In this document: positions 44,873 to 58,478 of the stretch, piece by piece
Layout of the letters: every line of letters starts with the position of its first letter
How positions within the stretch are numbered: position 1 is the stretch's first letter
From: Brachycybe producta
Lineage: Eukaryota > Arthropoda > Diplopoda > Playtdesmida > Andrognathidae
Assembly: GCA_036925085.1 (NCBI GenBank)
Contig: JAUPFP010000015.1
Span: 1,883,001-1,947,000 of the forward strand
DNA length: 64,000 nt
Reading direction: 5' to 3'
The notes under the pieces: model-generated
Databases searched by the model: none
Seen by the model: the letters and a program-made list of their open reading frames with translations, nothing else
Told to the model about the DNA's origin: nothing
Made by a program: the position numbers and the translations under genes

Positions 44873-46738
44873 AACCCAATAACAACTACAATGTGTTCTA
44901 GTGCAGCTGAAATAATGTATCGTTAGGCCTTGCAAGTTGCTTCCATTGTGGTGGAAATTTGCTCAAAAAGTTCAAATCTTCCCCCCCCCCAAGTGGAAAC
45001 AAGGCCTTCCACTCTCAATAAAGTCAATAATATATTTCATACTAATGGTGGTTTACACCATATTTCAATAAATTATTCAATATTGTAACATGGCGTATAA
45101 CATGTGTTGTATAAGAGTGCATTGCTGAAAAACTAGCTGAAGTTAGTCTTTTTCCAAGTTTGTTACCTAAATTTCTAAACTGTCTATAGGATAAAATCCT
45201 AAAACTAATTCTAACTTAATGTAATTTCACCTATCCTAACAGAGTTTAAAACTAGTTATTACGGATTCGAGTAATAATGTTGCTGCACTACAAGCTCGTA
45301 TAGACATACACTGTAACAACAAATTATCTCCGTTTTTGACTGCAATAAAAGTGTAACAACACAGCTGAACTTTGTTACAAAAGGTGGTAAAGTCTCAATG
45401 GAGTATGTTACAAATCAGGTTATTTTCCAGAATGGTACAGTTATCACAAAAGTTACACGCTCAATAACTTACATGTCAAAATGCACCTTCCATCATGTCA
45501 TCCTATAAATTGAATTTTTTAAAAAAATATCTATACAGGTCTGAATATTTTAGGCCTTAAATCAATAACTTCCTAAAGTTATACTTCCTTGAAGTAATAA
45601 GGTGCGCCTGTATGCTACAAACCTTTATACCCCTAACATGTAAAAGTCAAACCTAAAGAGAAACTTTACCACAATCAGGTGCTGGTTGAATAAAGTTGTC
45701 AAAGTGAAAATACTACATTCCAGGCTGCTGATGCATACCACTTATGCAAAGAAACAATCAAAAGGTAAAGGTGCAATATCGTTACTATTTAGACACCATA
45801 AAGTGAACTTTGAACTTGTAACTTTAGATAAAAAAAATTAACGAATCACGTCATTGTTTACATTTACACCATACTTAAGATAGTTTACATCTTTATCAGT
45901 AAGATGTAATATTTTTTTTATGATTTTATTCATTAACACCATTGACACCACTAAAAAGTTTTCCCAAAAAAAAAAAAAAAAATAAGTTACAGATTTGTGT
46001 CCTGAATTGTACCTAGAAGTAATTGTTAATTTTGGAAACCTTCCAGAATCCCAACTGTCACACTAAAATTGGATTTTTCGTATAGCAACAAAACAACAAC
46101 AACAACAAAAAAATCTCAACACACAAGTGATACTAATGTGGACCATTCATGATTATGAGTTAACATTTTGTGAACCAATGTGAACCAACCTATTTTTCTT
46201 CATTCTATATCTTCCTTCTTACAACAACAGAAGATGTCAATGAAATAATCTAAGTATAGGCCTGTGTCTCTACACTACACCATTCATAAGGAAGAAGTTA
46301 GGAAGAAAAGAAGAAAAAAGAAGATAAAGATAAAGAAAACTTGCATCTAAAAATTAACAAGATGACCTCATTACAAAAGTATTGAGAGAACAGTAAAAAA
46401 AAACCATCTTTAGCAACATTTTAAACGTCTTTTCTACAAAGTTTATAAACTGTGTAGAAGAGACATTTAAAATTTTCACCAAAAACACAATACAAACTGC
46501 ATATGACACACAATTCACATGCAATGCCAAATATCACTCATTTGCAGAAAGAGTAACCACATTGTAAAAATCTTAATTTTTCAGAAGTGTTTAAAGAATT
46601 TCAATTATATAAATATATTAATTATAATGTATATGGACATAACATGCATTATACACATATGTCGTTATTCTTGTTAATATTACACTTCTTTCAGTTTTCA
46701 GAATCATCTCAAAATCGACGATTTTTGGAAAAATTGTG
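44873..46738. other. Intergenic, nothing recognised
   Basis: A poly-A run near 45966-45982; otherwise no supported features. Confidence 0.5.
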
Positions 46739-46918
46739 TATCAAAATTGCCTTTCATTGCAAATTTTGTATAAAAATTGCATTTTATTGCAAATTTTGTA
46801 TCGAAATTGCATTTTACTGAAAATTTTGTATCGAAATTGCATTTTACTGAAAATTTTGTATCAAAATTGCGTTTCATTGCAAATCTTGTATCGAAATTGC
46901 ATTTTACTGCAGTTTGCT
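46739..46918. repeat. 30-bp minisatellite, six units
   Basis: Six 30-bp units starting 46739, 46769, 46799, 46829, 46859 and 46889, each TAT(C/A)(A/G)AAATTGC followed by TTT and (G/A)AAATTTTG-type sequence. The 30-base period (10 codons) keeps frames open on both strands, giving repeated peptides that need not be real. Confidence 0.9.
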
Positions 46919-49699
46919 CTAAAAATTGCAATTACTACTTTTCCTGCAAATATTTTCGATTTTTGTAACTTTTATCCCAAGGCATTGGAATTGCTGACTG
47001 GCAACTAAGGGCGTGTGGATTCATATTGCAAAAGTTGCAATTTGGTTGCCTTACTGCAATAAAATAAGTTAGACCAAAATATAGACATTTTGAGAAAAAA
47101 AACCGCTCCTCAAATTTATAAAAAAAAATATCCAATAACAAGAACAAAAATCTTGTTTCGTTAAAATTACAAAAAAAAATTCTCAATTTCATTTTGTAAA
47201 ATCCTCATAAGATGTCGCTAAGATCGACATCAATTTTCACTTTTTCGTTCAACGTTTCTTTTTAAACGAGTCTCCACCCATTACGTTGCTGATTGGTTAA
47301 GAAAGCAAACCTCTATGCAACCACTCTAAAGCAAACTTTCACCAGTATGTATGTAATAATATGTAGAAAGACAGCTGCAATGATGCTAACTTACAATAAC
47401 AAAAAAAAGCGTAAAAAAAAAGAAACTACAGAAAAAGACAGCAATGAGAAGACAACTATATAAAAAAAACTACAAAGCAGCGGATGTGGCTCGCGAGCCA
47501 CACAATTGCTTAACGCCTTCAAGGGCCACTGATATCCCAAACCACAATTATATTGCTGAATACAATCCTCTCTTCTTCTATATTTGTGAGTATAGAGGCA
47601 GCTCTCATAATAAGATCACCTCATTGTTTTAAATGTAATTGTGTCTATATTAATCTCCAATTGGAAACAAAAATAATAGAAAAAAAAATAATATAATGAA
47701 ATAGGTAGTTAAGTTATAATTAGGCCCTCTTCTACCTTATTACCCATTTCACTTTAAAACCTGTCTCGGTTGTAAATTTTAAAAACTTGTCCTCATTTCT
47801 GATATGAATGCAAAGAACTTACACATTCAAATGACGTCATTGTCTTTCAACTCGTTTCTATTTTTTGCTTTATAGAAAGCAAATTCTTTTTATAGAAAAA
47901 TGGCACTGCACTTAAGAGAAAAGGGTTCAAAAATGAGAAAGAAAGCGTACAAACACACAAAATATACAAACACAGGCATGCCACGTAGACATTAGGTAGA
48001 AATACCACTAGTTACAATAGGACACAAAAGCATATTATCTAGGTACGCACGAAAAGCACGTACACCTACAAGTACACGCGTTAAACAATCACAACTATGG
48101 ACCTCAAAACACTGTGTACACACAACAGAGAAACAGCAATGTGAGTACACATGTGTCTAAATATGGATTTACCTTATAAAACATTTTTCTTGTCTAAATA
48201 AGACACAGAAAAAAAAACTAGATATGCAACCAAAATAGACAACAATTTATACGAAAATAAACCCCTTCTTTTCAATTACAACTATAAAAAAAAGAAAAGC
48301 AGGCATCAACAAGAAGAAGCAACCCCTGTATAATGTTATAAATGTCACTGCAATACACGCAATGCAGATAAGAAAATTAAACGTGTATAATTCAGAATAA
48401 TTATTTGGCAAGTTGTAAAGACTACAAAAAAAAATAAAAAGTATATTTGAAATTCAGTCAGTTTGCCGAATTTATAAGATGATAATACGATAATTAAGTC
48501 AATTTGAACAAATGTTATTATTCTACTTAAGTCCTATGTAAATTCGAACGAATATTTTGCCCATTTGTATGACACCTTTATCCACGCAGAACTCATTTTG
48601 TGTATTAAATATATATATGCCAATAATTTAATATACTTTAACAAAAACAAAAAGGGTTAACTACAATACACAAAAAGAGAGAGAAAAAAAAACAGGGTCG
48701 ATATTAATGTGGTTCATTATTTAGCTTCATTATAGAATTGTTTTAACCTCATACACATTGTAAATAAAAGGAAGGTTATTGATTTTATTTTCAGCTTCAA
48801 ATTCTAAAATGTACAATAAATATCACACGACCCCTATCTCTCTTTCTTTTTATCTCTCTCTCTCTCTCTCTATCTCCCTTTCGTCATCTCTCCCTTTCTC
48901 TCTCTCTCTATTCCTTATATATTCCCCATTCCCAAAACAGTTTGAGTTTTGCTCTTAGCTAAATATTTTGTACCTCAATCTCATCTTTCTATTTTGTTCC
49001 CTTCCTTTTTTTTTCTATCTAACCATTCTTCAAAAAAACATGTAATGTCAGGAGAATTGGAGTATTTGTCATTTTCCCATTAAAATTCAATGGATTGAGA
49101 ATAAAGGGAAGTGACACGAAGACAAACGATAACCAAATTTAGACACAAATATTTTATATAATGTACTGTATATATATGTATACTGTATATACATATTGTA
49201 TATTTCCAAGTTCAGTTTTTGTTAAAACTGTACAATGAGAACAAACAAAACCGTGAATTTTAAATCTTTACTCAATTACTTCTGCTTTTTATTTAAATAC
49301 AAATTTATCTATTCACCAACACACTTACATGTATTTTAATTTGTTTATCTTTTTACTATATTCATGAGAAAGAGAGAAAAAACATTTTACTTATTCAAAT
49401 TATTATAATATTAAAAAAGTCACTTTTTAAAAAAAAAATAACAATAAGCCTTATTTTTCAGAATGTTTTTAATTTGAATAAGAAACATTTTAAAGGGTCT
49501 ATACAACTCAAATGTTGTTTAATCCTGATAAAAATTAAAATTATTTGCAGAATATCTTACTTTTATTTTTTGTGTTTATTTATAGAAAGAAAAGCTTTAA
49601 AATTCTTAAAATAATGTTTTTTTTTATTAGTTTACTTTAAATTTTTTTTTTAATTTTCATTTTTAATTTAAAAAATTACTTTTACTTTATAAACATTTA
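46919..49699. other. Intergenic with hAT-like motif and (CT)n
   Basis: Perfect 18-bp palindrome TGTGGCTCGCGAGCCACA at 47485-47502; CT-rich low-complexity DNA at 48840-48910. No gene seen. Confidence 0.5.
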
Positions 49700-50045
49700 A
49701 AAAAAATTAATCATTTATTTCGTTGATTATTTTAAAAAAATTATTTATTTCGTTAATTTAAGTTAATTATTTTGTTAATTTTTAAATTTTTTTAATTCTT
49801 TATTTCGTTAATTTTACTTTTTTTAATTATTTATTTCGTTAATTTTATTTTTTTTAAATTTTTTATTTCGTTAATTTTAATTTTTTAAATTCTTTATTCC
49901 GTTCATTTTTAAATTTATATAAATATTTATTTCGTTAATTTTTAAAACAAATTAATTATTTATTTCGTTAATTTAAAAAAAAAAATTAATTACTTATTTC
50001 GTTCATTTTTAAATTTATATAATTATTTCGTTCATTTATAAATTT
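49700..50045. repeat. AT-rich tandem array with TTATTTCGTTAATTT core
   Basis: About ten copies of ATTTCGTTAATT or ATTTCGTTCATT at roughly 30-33-base spacing (near 49716, 49747, 49805, 49832, 49865, 49897, 49930, 49963, 49997, 50026). The core is conserved while the A/T spacer varies. Confidence 0.75.
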
Positions 50046-50195
50046 GATTCCAAAGAAAAATCAAGCTTCAGAATTTTTTAAAAATCCTATTATAAATAGA
50101 GTATATACAAATCAGAAGTTTACTTTAAAACAGCATTTTTCAATACTTCAATAACAAAAAAATGTTTTGCTTGTATTTCAAATTAAAATTTACCC

Positions 50196-50352
50196 CCGTA
50201 TTCAAAAACGTTGCTTAAAATAAAAGTTAAACTTTAAACCATTCTCTACAAGAAAAACCTCTCTATAATAAATAAGTATATGAAGAGGTTTTTTTTTTAA
50301 ATTTAGCTTAGTTTAAGTTTCACTTTGGCATAAGTAACGTTTTAGAATACGG
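50196..50352. mobile_element. MITE with CCGTATTC ends
   Basis: Left CCGTATTCAAAAACGTTGCT and right complement CCGTATTCTAAAACGTTACT, arms about 40 bp through AAGTTAAACTT. 157 bp, no coding capacity. Confidence 0.75.
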
Positions 50353-52562
50353 CTGTCAATTACAGTTATCAACGAATTAATCAACTAAAACGTCGTCAAA
50401 ATATTTTGAAAATTATGGTGACCACCATTGACTGTAATTACATCTAGTTTTTTTTTTTCTTCCAGTGACTATTTAGAGAGAAAAAAAGGCCCCAAACATC
50501 TTCACAATTGAGCCATGTCTATTCTAGTACAAGATTGGTTGTTGTCTCCATTGTAAAAGGCATTGTGTCTGGAGCATCTTGAAAGGCAACGCCCACACAA
50601 TAGCTATAAATAATCCACCCACGCCTATAGGAATCTATTGTTAAACTCAAAGCCCTATATCAGAAAGCCAATCACATTGTTTCTTTAACAATGAATGCGC
50701 ACAAAAGCATAAAAAAGGAATCTTTCAAAACGAACCAAATATAATAATAATAAGCAATGGTACTCAATGGATGGAAGGGTTGCTATGGTCACCGACATCA
50801 TGTTTGCAGTGAATGCCGCATTACAGGGATACGATTTATTTGATTTCTTCTTTTAAATACAAAAACAAAAGCAACACTGTAAAATATTTAATACATGATG
50901 ATTATTCAACAAGTGGCTCGCGAGAAACTACTCATACTTTTTGTGTTTGTGCGTTCTCATACTATATGTTATATATGTGTGTGGGTGTGTGTGGGTGCAT
51001 TTCCATGCTTTATTTCTGTGATTTTTGTGTGTATTCTTCTTGCTTTTATTGGGCGTACAGTATGCATGCGGTCTGTGCTCACTACATGGTGTGTCTGTAC
51101 ACAGACTACTCTTGAAGTGATCGTACACACTTAGGGCCTTGGCAAACAAAACCACTTCTTGTGGTCGACTTCAACTTCAAACTGAAGTTGCGAATGGTTG
51201 GAGAGTGTGGTTGCAATGTATTTTTTTAAAAAGAAGAATTCAAAGTATAGTTGGATTTTGGCGAAAACCTTCATTTTGCAATCGAAATCAACAAATAAAA
51301 GTGGTCGGCGACTTTTGAAAAACATTTCGGCGACAAAATGAAGTTGAAGGTCGCTGAGCTGTCGTCGCAATGTATTTTCCTATGGAAAGACGCTCACATA
51401 AAACAGAAATGAAATGGTGCACACAAACACAGATAATAACCGTGCAAATGTTAAGACATACGCCAACTCTCCCGAACACAGTGACACAGAGAACGTACAC
51501 ACAATGTGTGCTTGTGTATAGGTGTGAATATGAGCACAAAAAGTTCAGGTGAGTAAACTAATGAGACCCCCCCCAAAAAAAAACACGCCAGACTATCACA
51601 TGATCACGCACACAATTTAAATAAATTTATTTTAAAAACACAACAAAGCAGGAGGGGAAAAAAGATAGAATTGCGTGGCACATTAAGTATAAAATGTTGG
51701 CCAACGACATTTATTTGTAATAAACCCAAGCAAGTCAATTATGTTAAGTACGTAACATAACTGAAGCTTAATATGCAAAATACATTTGTGTGTCTTTGAT
51801 TCTCATGACAACAACAACAACAACAACAACAAAATGTTATTTCATTCTATTGAAATTTCCTCCCCTGAGGGCCACCTCACTACCTCCCCTCCCCCATCTC
51901 CCACTCGCAGACTACAAAATTCAAAGCTTATATAAAAAAATCCTATTGAAAATGATAGTGTATTCTTTAATATCTCATTATGAATTGCATCCACGGAGAC
52001 ACAAATAAAATACAAAAAAAAAAAATCTTCACAAAAGGAGAAAATAAAATTCATAGAAAGAAATATTAAGAACGAACAAAAAAAAACTGGGATTCTTCTT
52101 GTTGGCAATTCCTTTTTATACAAACAAACAAAAAATTGCTCGTGTTTCTCTATTTTATTGTATGTGTGTTTGTGTTTATTTTTTGCCCCTTCGTGTGTGT
52201 TAATACTAATAGTAAATGCGGAATTATTAGTGCGGTGAAGATGAGAATAATATGAGAGCTGAAGCAGAAATCTACTGTCAGCGCGTCTACTTGCAGTTGT
52301 TCTCTCCATCGCTCTTGCGCTTACAAACGAGCTAAAGAAGAACCTTCATATAGTAAGATTATCGGCCAAAGTTCAAGAAGTAGAAAAAATCCAACAAAAA
52401 AATGAGTCAGAAAATAAATTTAACTCATTTAAATAATTATATTTGGCGGAAAGTAGCCTGCAAGGCTGAAATTGGTTCTAATATTTCTGTTTTGCCTAAT
52501 ATTTCAATCGCAACATTCAGTATAGTTGCATCAGAACCACAGTGCAATTGTTACTGGGTTTA
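50353..52562. other. Intergenic with GT-rich and (CAA)n tracts
   Basis: 50940-51010 is TGTG-rich and (CAA)n lies at 51810-51832. 51133-51370 has GTCGACTTCAACTTCAAAC repeats that look like one end of a DNA element. A 155-aa - strand frame (51842-52309) is F/S-rich and unconvincing. Confidence 0.45.
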
Positions 52563-52645
52563 AATATATTTCGATTCTGACAATGCATTTCACGTGTTGC
52601 AATTGGACTTTCGTTCTTCCGCTACAGGCCTATTTTGGCTGATTT
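52563..52645 (+). mobile_element. Arm of the 44550-type inverted-repeat element
   Basis: ATATATTTCGATTCTGACAA, then TTGCAATTGGACTTTCG and GGCCTATTTTGGCTG match the left arm at 44550. No second arm. Confidence 0.55.
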
Positions 52646-53776
52646 GTTGAATAACTTTTCTAATTAAAAAAAACTTCAAATTCGTCATTGATATAGAAGT
52701 AACTGGAGTCGATTTCAAACGCCTCCTCAATAATCTCGTAAAGCGATCAAATGCACCCATGCAGTGTGTGCGTGCCCTATGCAATTAGCACGGCCACCCA
52801 CTTATCTTTTGATGCAGACACGTGTCCACCTTATTGTTCCCTACAAATATGAATATGAAATCGCCTACTGCAACAAGGGGTCTAAAATTGTACCCTGATC
52901 TGCTTCCGGCTTGAATTTTCCCTACGAAAAGTAGACAACCTCTCCTCTTTATTTTTACTGTATTATTCTTTATAAATTGAACACACACACAAAGCTCTCT
53001 ATACACTTGTTGACATCTATTCTACTATATAAAGAACTATAGTTCCCTCATTTACATTCATTTGCTGGGCAATTAGGATGGCAATTGTCACAAATGGCAT
53101 TGACTATATATGCCCAACCTCTTCCTCCCCCCTAGTCGTTCATTTTCGTTGTGTTCCTTCTGCATCAATTGCTTGTGGTAAAAAAAAAACTTAAAAGCCA
53201 ATTGAGGAATGTGGGGTATTATGAGACATAAGGTCAATTAATAAAGAGAACGCTAATTTGATAAACCTTCAAAAGAAATATATATACACTAATAAAGTTG
53301 GTTTGCAACTAAAATATGCATGCACTAAAAACTGTGGAATAATGAATAATATCTCTCTGAAAATGTAACAAAAAAATAAGCAAAAAAAAAAAAATTAAAC
53401 ATTTTTGTCAAATTATGGTAGTCTGTAAATGACACGTAAGGCGGAATTTTCTTAAAAGGTGCTTATAGAGGAGCATTTATTTGCATAACTCAAGTTAGGA
53501 AAATACTTAGCTGAGGCTCAAGTCAGATCAAATTTCATATTTCCAATCAAATATAAACAACTGCCTATGATAGTTCCCTCTAACGGTAAACTCACATAAT
53601 AAACTCAACAGAGGGTCTTTTCAACTCACTGCTATTCCACCCTTTAGCATTTACTAACATGAGATTCGGTCCTTGCCTTCAGTAAATTCCACAAGCTTCA
53701 TTTAGCCTTGGCTAACACTATTAAAAATATCAAAGTTGATAAGTTTAGCTCTACCTTTGACATATCATTCATTAAG
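52646..53776. other. Intergenic, nothing recognised
   Basis: A piece of the GATAAGTTTAGC repeat at 53736-53775; otherwise unremarkable. Confidence 0.5.
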
Positions 53777-53955
53777 AAATAAAATAATTTTAATTTAATT
53801 TAATATAATATAAAATTTAATATAATTTAATATGATTTTAATATAATTTAATATAATTTTAATATAATTTTAATGTAATTTTGATGTAATTTTAATGTAA
53901 TTTTAATGTAATTTAACATAATTTAATATAATTTTAATATAATTTAATGTCATTC
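53777..53955. repeat. A/T-only minisatellite (TTTAATATAAT)n
   Basis: Degenerate short units of about 11-17 bases, ATTTTAATATAATTTAATGT style, over 180 bases with almost no G or C. Confidence 0.8.
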
Positions 53956-54989
53956 TTATTTAAAAATTAAAATAAATGAAAGGAAATGTATTTTTATATA
54001 TAATTTCAATTAACAATTATTTTCTTTTAAAAAAAGCGATCATATTACATTAAAATTTAAATAGGACTACTGTATATACCATTTTGAATTATCAACACAA
54101 AAAGCTAATAATTTAACTCATAATATACAATTTAAACATCAAAACTTTTCAAATTTCTTATATGATTTTTTTAAAATAATAAAACATCCGATTCTTTTAT
54201 TTTTTCGTAATAAAAATCGTGCGATTTAAATCAACCTACCCTGTCTCTCATTCTCTAGCCAGAGACCTCATTACAAAAAAAGTCCTAAAATTGTTACAAT
54301 CACACCTTATGATGTCACTCTTTGTGTGCTATTATTTTATAACTGTCATATTATTTATTCTGTACACTAGTCGATGCAAATAATGACAATACTTGCCATA
54401 ATAATATATTGTAATTTGCTTTTTTGTGACTGTTAAAAGGTTATAAGCTAAATTTGACAATTTACTGTCACATGACAATCTTATTTTCTTTCTGTAATGA
54501 GGCCCGTGGTTATTTGACTTAAAACAAAACGAATTTTTCTCACAAATTTAGTAAATAGTTATTAAAACCATAAAAGGAAGAGAAGCTGTCCCATTTTGCC
54601 CCATGATACTCATCGAATTTTTGTAAAGACACTTGTGTAATACATATGTACAAAGAGAAGAAGAAGCCCTTTAAGTGTTACTACATGTTAAGTGTACAAG
54701 GGATGCTTTTTTTTCTATTGTGTGTGCTTCAACTCACATAAGAGATTCATTGAAAACGACACACAAGAACAGAAAAATATGCATCAATGTCGGCTTTGAT
54801 CTCGAATTATACAGCATCATCATCATCATCATCTGAGTCAATATGCATATTGTATGCATCTATTTCTATCTCATTCTCTTCTCTTCTTTTCTTCTCTACT
54901 CGATAATAATTAAAGATGGTGCGCTTCAAAGAACATTAAAATATGCATAATCAAAAAGTTCTACTACTTCATGTGTTATTCTTTTACTT

Positions 54990-55025
<36 letters not shown>

Positions 55026-55678
55026 ACATTCATTTCAACCAGATATTTCTTTTGTTAATCATTTGGTATATTTGTGCATCAAAGTGAAACAGAAAAAAAA
55101 ATGAAAGAAAGAAAGATGACAAAAGAACGCTAACGAGGAAGTTCATTGTAAAATGCGAGAGATCATGAATATTGATAATAATCATAATAATAAATTAATT
55201 CTTGAAATATATTAAAATCAGAGTCTTTCTGACACAAAAAAAAATTACTCTTATTGCAATTGTATTGACCTATACATTGGAATACAATAGCATTTCATTT
55301 GACGTCACATTTAAGGCTGGAATTCAAGAACAAAAAAATAGCACTTGACCTTCAAAGTTGAATTTTCTAAACAGGGTACCAAAATACTCTTGCTGTTTTG
55401 TTTCTTATTCGAATACCTGCTTAGAAGTGACTTGCTAACCTTTAGGTGCCACCAACCGTATTTTAAAACGAAGAAGTATTCTTAAACCGAATTGATAACT
55501 AAAATAAACAATTAAAATTGAAAAAACTATAGACTTAAGCAGTCACTTACTGCGTTTATTGTTTTCCTTTAGTTACCACTGACACAACGTCAAAGCATTA
55601 GTGCAGTTGCAAACGCCATCTAGTGGTGTAAAGGCATAACCATTACCACTGACACAAAGTCAGAGAGTTCCACGCTTA
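53956..55678. other. Intergenic with (CT)n
   Basis: (CT)n at 54993-55021 and (CAT)n near 54815-54835. TTACCACTGACACAA occurs twice (about 55573 and 55644), around a GCCATCTAGTGGT. No gene seen. Confidence 0.5.
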
Positions 55679-55880
55679 GACCATGTATATTGTATAGGGG
55701 TAGACGGAGCATGAGCCATAGGAACTGCTAAAAAACAGTGGATCCAATATGACTCACCAGTTTATCACAGGAATGTCATGCTTCCCATTGAGTTTTAATC
55801 AAAGTCACGTGACAAGTACCTGTGTCATGTTGATCTCCCAAGGTTTATTGCAGGCGCTCCATCTACTCCTACTCATGGTC
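55679..55880. mobile_element. MITE with GACCATG ends and TA flanks
   Basis: Left GACCATGTATATTG... reaching GGTAGACGGAGC, and right complement GACCATGAGTAGGAGTAGAT reaching GGAGCG. TA on both sides fits Tc1/mariner-like insertion. 202 bp. Confidence 0.65.
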
Positions 55881-56095
55881 TAAGGTTCTACATCAGAGCG
55901 TTCCAGAGAAAGAGAAGGATAGATGTGGGTGCTTATAATAATAATAATACACATTTGAGATTGTCCTTGCAAATTTGCATAAATATTTCAGAATTTATCT
56001 TGCATACTTTTATACATATGCAGATATATTAATGGCTTCTTTCGCAAATAAATTCTGCATCTAGTCATAAACACTTTTGAAAAATACATTATTAC

Positions 56096-56570
56096 TAGAT
56101 TTGGGAGTTGGGACGAATCCTACATTTTCTTGAATCCGAATCCTAAAAGGTTTTCGAATCCCCTAGAAACTCCCGAAGCCTTCATATAAGAATTTTATAG
56201 TATTCATTAAGAAGATACAAATAAATGAAATAATATTAAATATTACATTATTAATAATAATAAAAAACAAGTACGGCACTCAGGGTCGCCACAAGGTTAT
56301 GATATTGGTGATCCGGGACTCCGGGTACCACCGAAATTGCAACAATCGCCCGGGGGGGGGGGGGGGAAGGGGGGGGGGTTTGCTAGTGAACGGCTTGGCT
56401 TCTATTGGACGTCAATGGTGTTAAAACTAATTTTGCCAAAGTTTTAACAGTTTTTTTTTCGGTTAGGATTTTAAAGATTCGAAAGACGAGAAAAGCGCAA
56501 AAATTCGAGTTTTCGAATCACGAATATTTTTCAAGATTCGCGGAATTCGAATGTCCCATATATCCCTAAT
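56096..56570. mobile_element. Inverted-repeat element with long G runs inside
   Basis: Left TAGATTTGGGAGTTGGGACG and right complement TAGGGATATATGGGACATTC are alike, and both ends then carry GAATCC/GATTCG strings. The inside holds G15 (56352-56366), AA and G10 (56369-56378), a strong G-quadruplex block. Confidence 0.5.
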
Positions 56571-58478
56571 TATTACTAATTCATATTTTTTTAAATAATT
56601 TCAGAATCTCAATTTTTTTACTTGAAAAGTTACAAAAACTTCATATCTTATAGTTATCAAACTGCGATAATTTTTTTTATTCTAAATATATAAATATATG
56701 AAATATCCTGAAGTGATTTCTTTACTCTTCTAGTTTCGAAAACACTTTCAAATTTTTGCCAATAGTTATCAAAAATTCAAAATAACCATAGTTCTTTCTA
56801 ATGATGACTGAGAAGAAAGAAAAAAACCATGTTAATTTTTTAGAGGATGAAAGAGATGAGGAATGTAGATTCCAACCCTCCCAACCCCCGATTCAATCCC
56901 TGTTTCTCAACATTTTTCTCTTTGTTATTTGCTTGCTTTACCGATTCAAAAAAAAGCCATCATGAATCTATGGAAGCACCACATATACAGAGAACATCAA
57001 CAATAAACCAAATGTTTGAATGGGCTTAATTAATTGTTTGTATACATCCCCACCAATATGTTACACAAAGAATAAAGAGGCAACATTGGATCCTAATCAT
57101 AATAATCAAGTTTTTCTTCTCCCCCCCCCTCTCCTCCCCTCCATACACACATACAACCACCACCACCACCACCACCCCGTCTACAACTTTTGATTTCTGT
57201 TTGGAACAAATTACAGGTTTAAAGATAACACAAACTGATAACAGTGCGTTTTTTGTTGTTGTTACATTGTGGCGATTCAATTGACAATCAGCATTTTTCT
57301 TTTACTTTCATTCTTTTTTTTTTCTCTCTCGATCTCTCTCTCGTTCTTTCTTTCAGTTGGATCTCTTGCAAAAAGTCACTGGCAAAAAGTAAACATTTTC
57401 AATATATACGTCTGATGCTGTGATTACAATTGTAAGAGAGAAAATAGAGAAAAGATCTGAAAGGCACAAAGCAATAACATGAAGCAGTCAGCCAGAAATT
57501 CAAAAGAAGAGAAAGAAAAATACACAAAAAAAATGTATCTGTAATATACAGGGAATAAGCTAAAGTTATGTTTACAATGTAATACTATATACTTGTATGC
57601 TCGCTTATTGTGTCGGTATGATCTATAAATATTTGTGTATGGTCACTGATCACTGATCAGTGGTGATTAAATTGATCACTGATCAGAACGAAACAGTTGG
57701 CTAAAGGGTGGGGGGTCAGTGGGTCACATTATACATTGCAGGTGCAGACACTACAGAGTAGGCCTACAGTACAAGAACACTCACAAGGTGGATTTGCATT
57801 ACTCAACAATTTGTTGTGAAATTTAGCGCAATCCCAACACAACGCTTGCAATCCCAACTTAAGATCAAAACAACTTTTGTCACAAATTCCCAATTCTGGC
57901 TGAAAATAATGCTATAAAAACCAGTGTGAATACTACTTAAAACCCCACCTTAAAGCCTTGACTAACCACAAACATCCACCATCACACACAAATGAAACAA
58001 AAGACTAGAATAACTTCTTCATAAACGTTGTGTGTGGCCCCTTCTTGCTAATATAAAACATAGAAATTCCCATGTAAGGGAAAAACAAATTGTCCATTTA
58101 TTTCAAATCCAGTCTCTGGACATATGTGGACATGGAAAAGGCATCAAAACACACAGGGGATAATGGGGACTTGACTGACCCTAACTCAAAAATAGTGAGA
58201 AAAACAATAACCATTAGATATATGGATCAGTTTTCAAACAGTCGTTTTTTTTTCCTTTCGAAAATGTGAAGTGTTCAGTTTCATTTTCCCCGCTAAGCTC
58301 ATATTCACAAAGAAAATAACGTGTTTTAATTATTTTTTTTCATGCACATGCTGAGAAAATTCTTTTGTGTGTAAGTCTATTTACTAGTGCAGATTGAGGA
58401 TTGTTTGAGATAAGGCAGAAATTATATTCCAGCTGATGATTTACTCATTAAAAGAGATGTACCACATTTTCATTAACT
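56571..58478. other. Intergenic with repeats
   Basis: 56620-56800 is an ACTAGAAGAG-family arm (TTACTCTTCTAGTTTCGAAA). (CAC)n at 57155-57176. 57644-57662 is a 19-base palindrome (CACTGATCA-C-TGATCAGTG), followed by another TGATCACTGATCA at 57673. No gene seen. Confidence 0.5.

Noticed and set aside
46587-47008. Frames on both strands over the 30-bp repeat
   Set aside because: Explained by the period being a multiple of three.
49700-50045. Regular repeats that could be taken for a CRISPR array
   Set aside because: Repeat cores are short, spacers are A/T drift rather than unique spacers, and the DNA is eukaryotic.
51842-52309. 155-aa - strand frame
   Set aside because: F/S/Y-rich translation of A-rich DNA, with no domain, no signal and no splice context I can defend.
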